A stretch of 11,978 nt of DNA from Gammaproteobacteria bacterium (lineage in GTDB: Bacteria > Pseudomonadota > Gammaproteobacteria > Steroidobacterales > Steroidobacteraceae), in contig JAOUGR010000033.1 of the NCBI GenBank assembly GCA_029857655.1, positions 1-11,978 on the forward strand. The letters run 5' to 3'. Under the pieces are notes generated by a model, which did not search any database, was not told the origin of the DNA, and worked only from the letters and a program-made list of their open reading frames with translations. The position numbers and the translations under genes were made by a program. Shown piece by piece: positions 6,753 to 11,978 of this stretch. Every line of letters begins with the position of its first letter. Positions within the stretch are counted from its first letter, which is position 1.

Positions 6753-6758
6753 ACTCGA

Positions 6759-7220
6759 ATGAAATATTCCCTCGCCGCGCGAATTTCAGGGCTGTTGCAG
6801 CGGATGCTGAGCCAGTCCGGGTGGTTGCGATCGGAACTGCGCAGCCTCGACCAGGCTGGACAGGGCCACCACAGCATGCGAGAACTCTGCGAGCTGCTGG
6901 ATTCGCTGGACTCCAGCATCGTGTGGGACCTGCGGGACGAGCTGAAAGATCTGTCCAGCCGCTCCGCGCTTCAGGCAGCCCGGATCCTGGACTGGCTTAG
7001 TGCGGATGTGAATCCGCTGGTCGACCTGGTCTGCCGGCTCGATCGGGAATGCCCGAATCACCCGCTGGTGAGTGCAGCGATCGTATCCTGCCGCGATATC
7101 GTCGCCCTGTTCCGGGAGGTCGAGTGCGCGCTGATGCCCGCGCGGCATCCATTGCACTCAAGCCCCTCCACAGCCCGCCGGCCCACTTTCCAGGCTGCAG
7201 AACCGCCGCGTCTTTGCTAG
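6759..7220 (+). CDS. Hypothetical helical protein upstream of homospermidine synthase
   Basis: I do not recognise this 153-aa protein. It is probably real: the frame has the GC-rich third positions and codon choices of its neighbours, a good Shine-Dalgarno site before the ATG, and a balanced composition. Residues 1-125 are predicted to be almost wholly alpha-helical and amphipathic (SLAARISGLLQRML, MRELCELLDSLDSSI, ALQAARILDWLSADV, CRDIVALFREVECALM), with no membrane segment or signal peptide, so it should be cytoplasmic. The last 25 residues are Pro/Ser/Arg-rich and look disordered. Five cysteines (C44, C89, C95, C106 and C117) precede the tail and a sixth is the final residue; no clear metal motif is formed. 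Its stop is 9 bases before the hss GTG, and the hss Shine-Dalgarno site overlaps its TAG, suggesting coupled translation and a role connected with hss. An in-frame ATG at 6738 would add seven residues. Confidence 0.65.
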   Translation: MKYSLAARISGLLQRMLSQSGWLRSELRSLDQAGQGHHSMRELCELLDSLDSSIVWDLRDELKDLSSRSALQAARILDWLSADVNPLVDLVCRLDRECPNHPLVSAAIVSCRDIVALFREVECALMPARHPLHSSPSTARRPTFQAAEPPRLC

Positions 7221-7222
7221 GG
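7219..7222 (+). promoter_or_regulatory. Shine-Dalgarno AGGG for the GTG start of hss
   Basis: AGGG overlaps the TAG stop of the upstream gene and lies seven bases before the GTG at 7230. It supports this non-ATG start, which is also needed to keep residues before the Rossmann strand VLMVGCGSIGQ. Confidence 0.55.
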
Positions 7223-7229
7223 TTCCGGG

Positions 7230-8663
7230 GTGCCAAGTACCCGGATCGAAACGACGGAGTTCGCCGGGCGCGTGTTGATGGTCGGCTGCGGCAGCATCGG
7301 GCAGACGGCACTGCCCCTTCTGCGCCGCCACCTCGCCCTGCCCGAGGACGGCCTCACAGTGCTCGAAGCCAGCGAGCGCGGCCGGAGCATGGCGGCCGCG
7401 AATCAAGCGCGGTTCGTGCACTGCCATCTCAAGCCGGCAACTTATCAGCGCGAGCTCAAGCGCCGGCTGCGGTCCGGAGACCTGCTGCTGAATCTCTCGG
7501 TGGAGGTCTCCAGCCTCGATCTCGTCAAGTGGTGCGCGGAAAACGGCGTGCTGTATGTGGACACGTCGATCGAGCCCTGGCCCGGCGTATTTGACAACCC
7601 GATGCTGACGATGCGGGAGCGCACGAATTTCGTCACGCGCGAGGACATGCTGAAGCTGCGCAAGCGCATCGGCGCCGACGCCCCGACCGCGGTCGTGGAT
7701 CATGGCGCCAATCCCGGCCTGGTCTCGCATTTTGTGAAGCAGGCCCTGCTGGACCTCGTGACGGGGCTCAAGCGGACAGCGGCCGAGCCCGTAGATTCGG
7801 CAAACTGGGCCACGCTCGCGCGCGACCTGGGTGTTTCGCTGATCCAGATCTCCGAACGCGACACGCAAGCGACGGACCGGCCGAAGAGACCAAACGAATT
7901 CGTCAATACCTGGTCAATCGACGGATTTGTAGATGAATTGATGCAGCCGAGCGAGCTCTCGCTCGGCACTGCCGAATCTGACAAACCGGCCGGCTCGCAA
8001 TGGCATCGCCGCAATTCCGGTTCGGTCTTCCTGCACCGCCCCGGTGGCGCGACATTCGCGCGCAGCTGGCTGCCTTCGTCGGGGGGCTTTCAGGGCCTGT
8101 TGATGACTCATGACGAGGTATTTTCGATCGCCGACTATCTTTCCCTGCGCCAGGGATCCCGGTTTGAATATCGGCCGACCGTCATGTTCGTCTACCATCC
8201 CTGCGACGACGCGATGCTGTCGGCGCTTGAACTGGAAGGCCGCGGCTGGCAGCCGCAGCCTGCGCGACGCATCATCAGCGCCGAGATCGTCACCGGCATG
8301 GACGAACTAGGGGTGATGCTTGCCGGCCATGACCGCAATGCATATTGGTACGGGTCGCAACTGTCGATCGCCGAGGCGCGGCGGCATGTGCCTTACACCA
8401 ATGCGACATGCCTGCAGGTGGCCGCGGGTGCACTGGCCGCGACGATCTGGGCGATCCGGCATCCGCGCGAAGGATTGCGCGAGGCGGACGAACTTGATTT
8501 CCGCGAATGCCTCGATGTCGCGCGACCCTATCTCGGCTCAATGGTCGGCGCGTACACCGACTGGACGCCATTGCAGGGCCGCGGCGAACTCTTCAAGGAA
8601 CAGCTCGATCCGGACCGGCCCTGGATGCTGCGAAGCGTACGGGCGCGGCAATGGCCGGCGTGA
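7230..8663 (+). CDS. hss: Homospermidine synthase
   Basis: The enzyme makes sym-homospermidine from two putrescines (or from spermidine plus putrescine) with NAD as a recycled cofactor, in the cytoplasm (EC 2.5.1.44). The 477 aa equal the usual bacterial length. An N-terminal Rossmann domain starts with RVLMVGCGSIGQ (14-25). Family segments follow: NLSVEVSSLDLV (88-99), YVDTSIEPWPGVFDNP (109-124), VVDHGANPGLVSHFVK (155-170), SERDTQ (208-213), NEFVNTWSIDGFVDE (222-236), THDEVFSIADYL (293-304) and the C-terminal AYTDWTPLQGRGELF. Trp228, Glu209 and Glu236 correspond, offset by one, to what I recall as the substrate-site Trp229, Glu210 and Glu237 of the Blastochloris viridis enzyme. The start is GTG. 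The gene sits between the unknown 153-aa protein and an S9 peptidase whose start overlaps the hss stop (TGATG). Confidence 0.95.
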   Translation: MPSTRIETTEFAGRVLMVGCGSIGQTALPLLRRHLALPEDGLTVLEASERGRSMAAANQARFVHCHLKPATYQRELKRRLRSGDLLLNLSVEVSSLDLVKWCAENGVLYVDTSIEPWPGVFDNPMLTMRERTNFVTREDMLKLRKRIGADAPTAVVDHGANPGLVSHFVKQALLDLVTGLKRTAAEPVDSANWATLARDLGVSLIQISERDTQATDRPKRPNEFVNTWSIDGFVDELMQPSELSLGTAESDKPAGSQWHRRNSGSVFLHRPGGATFARSWLPSSGGFQGLLMTHDEVFSIADYLSLRQGSRFEYRPTVMFVYHPCDDAMLSALELEGRGWQPQPARRIISAEIVTGMDELGVMLAGHDRNAYWYGSQLSIAEARRHVPYTNATCLQVAAGALAATIWAIRHPREGLREADELDFRECLDVARPYLGSMVGAYTDWTPLQGRGELFKEQLDPDRPWMLRSVRARQWPA

Positions 8664-10762
8664 TGCAGACAATGAAGCACTACACCGTCCTGATGTCCCT
8701 GCTGCTCGCTGCCGGCGCGAGCAGCGCCGCACTTGCCGCGGATCGCCACCCGATCACCCACGAGGACATCTGGCTCATGAAACGCGTCGGCGCGCCGGTG
8801 CTGAGCCCTGACGGGCGCTGGGTCGTGGTGCCCGTGGCGGAGCCATCCTATGTGGAGGACCAGGAATCGAGCGACCTCTGGCTCGTGCCCGCCGATGGCG
8901 GTGCGTCGCCTCGCCGACTGACCTCCAGCATGGGTTCCGAGGTCGACGCGGCCTGGAGCCCGGATTCGAAACGGATCGCATTCGCAACCAGGCGGGAGGC
9001 TGACGAGGAATCCCAGATCTACGTGCTTGACGTGGCGGGTGGCGGCGAAGCGCAGCGGGTCACCGGTATTTCCACCGGCGCAGCCAGGCCCCGGTGGCGG
9101 CCGGACGGCCAGGCGCTTCTTTTCACGAGCATGATATTTCCGGGTGCGCAGACCGACGCAGAGAACCGCGCACGCCTTGAGGAACGCAAGGCGCGCAAGT
9201 ACAACGCGCGTGCATTCGATGGCTTTCCGATCCGGCATTGGGATCGCTGGCTCGATGAAAGGCGTCCGACCCTGATGTTGCAGTCGCTCGACGCTGGCGA
9301 GGTCCGCGACCTGCTGGCAGGCACTGAGCTCGCGCGTGGCCGGGGTTTTGGCGGCGACCTCGACAATGATGGCGAGCAACTGGATGCAGCCTGGTCACCC
9401 GATGGCAGCGCCATAGTCTTCGCCGCAACGACCGCGCGCGACCAGGCTGCGCATGCGGATGTTGACCAGTCGCTGTTTGTCTTGCCGGCCGGTGGCGGGG
9501 AACCACGGCGATTGACTGCTGGCGAGGCCAGTTATTCGGCCCCGCAGTTTGCGCCCGATGGATCGGCCCTGTACGCGCTGGCTACCCCCAATACGAAGTT
9601 TGTCTACAACGATTCACGGCTTGTTCGCTTCGACTGGGGCGGCACGGCTGCGCGGCCTGTCGCCTTCGGATTCAATCGTTCGGTTGGCAGCTTCATGGTG
9701 GCGCCCGGCGGCGAACGCATCTTCCTGCTCGCCGAAGACGAGGGTCATGACCGTCTCTATTCGGTGCCGGCGAGCGGCGGCGAAGTGCGGGAACTGGGAC
9801 AGCTGGAGGCAGGAACGATCAGTGGATTGCAGGTGGGTGGCGATGAGGCCGATCCGGTCGTCGCCGCAAACTGGGAATCCGCCGTCAGCCCGCCCGAGAC
9901 GATGCGGATCGATGCCGCAACCGGCGCGCGCCGCGCGCTGACGTCGTTCAATGTCGAACGCGCGGCGGCCATGGACTGGCAGCCGGTGCAGGAATTCTGG
10001 TTCAAGTCCCGGCACGGCCGGCGCATCCACAACCTGATCGCATTGCCTCCTGATTTCGATCCTGCGCGCAAGTACCCGCTGTTCGTGCTGATCCATGGCG
10101 GGCCGCACGGGATGTTCAAGGACCAGTTCTTCGTCCGCTGGAACTACCACCTGCTCGCGCAGCCAGGCTACGTGATATTGATGACCAATTACTCCGGATC
10201 GACCGGATTCGGCGAAGCGTTCGCTCAGGCCATCCAGGGAGATCCGCTCGCGGGACCGGCAGACGAGATCAACCAGGCGGCGGACGCAGCCATACGCCGC
10301 TATCCCTTTATCGATGCCCGGCGCCAGGCTGCGGGCGGCGCAAGTTACGGGGGCCACCTGACCAACTGGCTGGCGGTAACGACGACGCGCTACCGCGCGC
10401 TCATCAGTCATGCCGGTCTCTACGACCTGAAGACCCAGTGGACGACGAGCGATATCGCATACTCGCGCGAGCGCAATCTCGACGGTCCGCCATGGGACGG
10501 GAGCCCCGCCTGGCACGACCAGAGCCCGTTCTGGAGGTCTGCGAAACTGAAGACGCCGATTCTGCTCACATTCGGGGAGAAGGATTTCCGGGTTCCATAC
10601 AACAACGGGCTGGAATTCTGGACCGTGCTGCAGCGCCAGAAGGTCCCGAGCCGGCTCGTGCTGTTCCCGGACGAAAATCACTGGATCCTGAAAGGCGAGA
10701 ACCACCGCTATTTCTTCCAGGAAGTGCATGCCTGGCTTGCCCGGTATCTCGCCGCGCCATGA
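8663..10762 (+). CDS. Secreted S9 family peptidase (prolyl oligopeptidase / acylaminoacyl-peptidase-like, S9C type)
   Basis: About 699 aa. The signal peptide is MKHYTVLMSLLLAAGASSAALA (from residue 4), so the enzyme is probably periplasmic or exported. A seven-bladed beta-propeller follows, visible as repeated blade ends AWSPDSKRIAFAT, AWSPDGSAIVFAA and FAPDGSALYALA. The C-terminal alpha/beta-hydrolase domain has the oxyanion segment LIHGGPHGMF, nucleophile Ser561 in GGASYGGHLTNW, Asp641 in TFGEKDFRVPYNNG and His673 in DENHWILKGENH. The catalytic triad is complete. S9 enzymes release short N-terminal fragments or acyl-amino acids from peptides. The open frame extends back into hss, but the signal peptide shows the start is ATG 8663 (overlapping the hss stop as TGATG) or ATG 8672. 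Its stop overlaps the next start (ATGA). Its link to polyamine synthesis is not obvious. Confidence 0.93.
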   Translation: MQTMKHYTVLMSLLLAAGASSAALAADRHPITHEDIWLMKRVGAPVLSPDGRWVVVPVAEPSYVEDQESSDLWLVPADGGASPRRLTSSMGSEVDAAWSPDSKRIAFATRREADEESQIYVLDVAGGGEAQRVTGISTGAARPRWRPDGQALLFTSMIFPGAQTDAENRARLEERKARKYNARAFDGFPIRHWDRWLDERRPTLMLQSLDAGEVRDLLAGTELARGRGFGGDLDNDGEQLDAAWSPDGSAIVFAATTARDQAAHADVDQSLFVLPAGGGEPRRLTAGEASYSAPQFAPDGSALYALATPNTKFVYNDSRLVRFDWGGTAARPVAFGFNRSVGSFMVAPGGERIFLLAEDEGHDRLYSVPASGGEVRELGQLEAGTISGLQVGGDEADPVVAANWESAVSPPETMRIDAATGARRALTSFNVERAAAMDWQPVQEFWFKSRHGRRIHNLIALPPDFDPARKYPLFVLIHGGPHGMFKDQFFVRWNYHLLAQPGYVILMTNYSGSTGFGEAFAQAIQGDPLAGPADEINQAADAAIRRYPFIDARRQAAGGASYGGHLTNWLAVTTTRYRALISHAGLYDLKTQWTTSDIAYSRERNLDGPPWDGSPAWHDQSPFWRSAKLKTPILLTFGEKDFRVPYNNGLEFWTVLQRQKVPSRLVLFPDENHWILKGENHRYFFQEVHAWLARYLAAP

Positions 10763-11133
10763 TCGACCCTGCTGCGCTGCTGCAATTCCCTGGCTGGCTG
10801 CAGAACGCCATTGCGAGCGGACAATCGGCGTCGCAACTCGCCCAAATGCTCGGTACGACGCCCGCGACCATCACCAAACTGGTCGGCTCAGTGCCAACGC
10901 GCCCGGCCGATATCCGCCGCATTGCGCGCAAGCTCGGCGTCGATTACGAATCGCTGCGCAGCTTTGCCGACGATGCACTGCAACCGTTGACCGGCTTCGA
11001 CGCCGAAACACAGCTGATGCTGCGCCTGTGGCAGAAGCTGGACCCGAAGCGCCGCACTGTTGCGCTTGTCGTGCTGAAGGACATGGCGGGGGCCGGCGGC
11101 AGGCGCCGGCGCAACTCAAAGAAAAGCGATTGA
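10759..11133 (+). CDS. Small helix-turn-helix (XRE-like) protein
   Basis: The 124-aa protein starts at an ATG overlapping the peptidase stop (ATGA), so it is probably translated by coupling. Residues 14-66 fit an XRE/Cro-type helix-turn-helix: LQNAIASGQSASQLAQMLG, TTPATITKLVG, then RPADIRRIARKLGVDYESL. The segment LRLWQKLDPKRRTVALVVL (about 93-111) resembles the helix that often closes XRE regulators, and the end is strongly basic (RRRRNSKKSD). It may regulate this operon or bind DNA generally. It is short, has no sensor domain and lacks the most typical recognition-helix residues, so DNA binding is inferred. It converges with the minus-strand 129-aa gene, with 18 bases between stops. Confidence 0.7.
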   Translation: MIDPAALLQFPGWLQNAIASGQSASQLAQMLGTTPATITKLVGSVPTRPADIRRIARKLGVDYESLRSFADDALQPLTGFDAETQLMLRLWQKLDPKRRTVALVVLKDMAGAGGRRRRNSKKSD

Positions 11134-11151
11134 ATCAGCGCGCCTGGGCAC

Positions 11152-11541
11152 TCACGGCAGCTGAATGCCGCCCTTGCCGCCGATGCCCTTGATTGCCGCC
11201 GCACCGGCGTCCGGGATCACGATCGAGGATGCGGACTGCCGGCGCATTTCCTGCAATTCGCGGGCGGCCTCTTCGATGGCCTGCTGCGCGGCCGGGCCGA
11301 ACGCGGATACCGCCTCGGTCAGGTTCGCAGCATTCAGCTCGAAAGAAAGCGGTAGCGATCCCATCGGTGTCATCACCGTCGCCTGGCCAACGAACAGTAG
11401 CGGTCGCGACGGGTCGTCGCTGCCATCGGGCCGGACCGGTGTCATGCGCCGGATCGTGCCCACGCGCTGGTCCGTGAAGACGTCCTCGCGGTACAAGGCC
11501 GCCGAATCCATCCCGGGGTCGCCCGGTCGTTCATTGCTCAT
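11152..11541 (-). CDS. Conserved hypothetical protein (129 aa)
   Basis: It resembles a small conserved hypothetical protein that I recall from GC-rich gammaproteobacteria, with the pattern YREDVFTDQRVGTIRRMTPV, then LLFVGQATVMTPMGSLPLSF, a helical region of about residues 70-98 (FELNAANLTEAVSAFG… then AIEEAARELQEMRR) and SSIVIPD. The function is unknown. There is no signal peptide or membrane span, so it is likely cytoplasmic. The N-terminal half looks like beta-strands and the second half a charged helix; the end is Gly/Ala-rich. It follows the LOG-family gene by 18 bases on the same strand and probably shares its transcript. No Shine-Dalgarno site is seen before the ATG at 11541. Confidence 0.75.
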   Translation of the reverse strand: MSNERPGDPGMDSAALYREDVFTDQRVGTIRRMTPVRPDGSDDPSRPLLFVGQATVMTPMGSLPLSFELNAANLTEAVSAFGPAAQQAIEEAARELQEMRRQSASSIVIPDAGAAAIKGIGGKGGIQLP

Positions 11542-11559
11542 GCGCGAATGTTAGCTGAA

Positions 11560-11978
11560 TCAGCGGGCGACGGCGAAGTCACGATTTGCCAGGCTCCACG
11601 CCGGCGCCGATTCGATCGCATGCAGCACGTCTTCGGGCTCGGTCACTACCGACCAGATGTCGCCGTGGCGGCTGTCCATGAAGCGGCCTTCGATTGCGGA
11701 AGCAAGCTGCGCCAGCAGCGGATCGTAGTAACCGCGCGTATTGACGAGTACGATCGGTCCGAGAAAGAGCCCCAGGCGCTTGAGGGTGATGGCCTCCAGC
11801 AATTCCTCGAATGTCCCGGTGCCTCCCGCGAGAGCGATCACCGCCGAGGCGCGTGTCAGCATCTCGTGCTTGCGTGTCCGCATGTCCTCGACGACATGGA
11901 GCTCGGTCAATTCATTGTGGCCCCATTCCAGGTCCTGCATGAATCTCGGAATGATGCCGACCACGCGTCCGCCCGCCG
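11560..11978 (-). CDS. LOG family protein, C-terminal part (5' end outside window)
   Basis: The frame is open to the right edge, so the N-terminus is missing; about 139 residues are visible. LOG-family Rossmann proteins include cytokinin-activating phosphoribohydrolases, which cleave nucleoside 5'-monophosphates to base plus ribose 5-phosphate. Recognisable parts are GGRVVGIIP at the edge, MRTRKHEM (the conserved Arg-Lys pair), AGGTGTFEELLEAIT (the PGGxGTxxE motif, with Ala in place of Pro) and KRLGLFLGPIVLVNTRGYYDPLL. The acidic and Arg residues of the active site are kept. The substrate in bacteria is usually unknown; cytokinin nucleotide or AMP-like hydrolysis is a family inference. It is followed 18 bases later by the 129-aa hypothetical gene. 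Confidence 0.9.
   Translation of the reverse strand, partial: AGGRVVGIIPRFMQDLEWGHNELTELHVVEDMRTRKHEMLTRASAVIALAGGTGTFEELLEAITLKRLGLFLGPIVLVNTRGYYDPLLAQLASAIEGRFMDSRHGDIWSVVTEPEDVLHAIESAPAWSLANRDFAVAR

Larger units (their letters stand above)
6647..6758. promoter_or_regulatory. Divergent intergenic region with a 6-bp inverted repeat
   Basis: This 112-bp space separates the minus-strand DUF4399 operon from the plus-strand 153-aa protein/hss operon, so it should carry both promoters. On the minus strand a -10-like CATAAT lies at 6672-6677, without a convincing -35 element. The inverted repeat TGGCTC (6689-6694) / GAGCCA (6702-6707) with a 7-base spacer is a possible operator. No strong sigma-70 promoter is visible on the plus strand. 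Confidence 0.35.

Noticed and set aside
6647..6919. N-terminal extension of the DUF4399 frame upstream of 6646
   Set aside because: The added residues are Ser/Arg-rich and overlap the plus-strand gene. The ATG at 6646 has a Shine-Dalgarno site and a signal peptide.
7158..7868. Minus-strand open frame of 236 codons opposite hss
   Set aside because: The plus strand encodes an unmistakable homospermidine synthase there, and the antisense product is Arg/His-rich without domains.
8507..8662. N-terminal extension of the S9 peptidase frame back into hss
   Set aside because: The extended residues are out-of-frame hss sequence and would bury the signal peptide. ATG 8663 or 8672 is the likely start.
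9614..10729. Minus-strand open frame of 371 codons opposite the S9 peptidase
   Set aside because: It mirrors the catalytic domain of the peptidase, whose triad and HGGP motif are intact on the plus strand. The antisense product has no recognisable features.
11100..11146. CAGGCGC/GCGCCTG inverted repeat between the HTH gene and the 129-aa gene as a terminator
   Set aside because: The stem is only 7 bp around a 33-base loop and has no adjacent T-run, so it does not qualify as an intrinsic terminator.
1..11978. CRISPR arrays, tRNA or rRNA genes, insertion sequences, phage genes
   Set aside because: No regular direct repeats, cloverleaf-like genes, transposase or phage motifs were recognised by reading the window.

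Overview
The window is dense, GC-rich (roughly mid-60s percent by eye) bacterial chromosome with almost no intergenic space and no RNA genes, mobile elements, CRISPR arrays or long repeats that I can see. Gene content (Omp85-family outer-membrane protein, ECF sigma/FecR pair, lipoprotein and periplasmic proteins, homospermidine synthase, secreted S9 peptidase, LOG-family protein) indicates a Gram-negative proteobacterium. A Steroidobacter/Nevskia-like or other GC-rich gammaproteobacterium is my best guess, at low confidence.

Layout: (1) nt 1-3233, plus strand: the end of an Omp85/BamA-like beta-barrel gene, a PAP2-family membrane phosphatase, an ECF-type sigma factor and a FecR-like anti-sigma factor, each touching or overlapping the next. 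This looks like one envelope-related transcription unit with its own regulator. (2) nt 3176-6646, minus strand: a DUF4399 periplasmic protein, a lipoprotein amidohydrolase of the D-aminoacylase type whose HxH metal motif is missing, and an NhaD/citrate-type ion transporter. The transporter gene ends by overlapping the 3' end of fecR by 58 bp. (3) nt 6759-11133, plus strand: an unrecognised 153-aa helical protein, homospermidine synthase, a secreted S9 prolyl-oligopeptidase-type peptidase and a 124-aa helix-turn-helix protein. These are tightly packed, with TGATG and ATGA stop/start overlaps. (4) nt 11152-11978, minus strand: a LOG-family gene running off the right edge, followed by a small conserved hypothetical gene.

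How they may work together (inference): block 1 suggests envelope stress or cell-surface signalling acting on lipid or undecaprenyl-phosphate metabolism. Block 2 suggests periplasmic processing of an N-acyl or amide compound coupled to ion or carboxylate transport. Block 3 couples polyamine synthesis to a secreted peptidase and a possible DNA-binding protein.

I did not find a clear, wholly new system. The points most worth a second look are the metal-site-divergent amidohydrolase operon, the receptor-less sigma/FecR pair joined to a PAP2 phosphatase and an Omp85 barrel, and the unknown 153-aa protein translated just ahead of homospermidine synthase.
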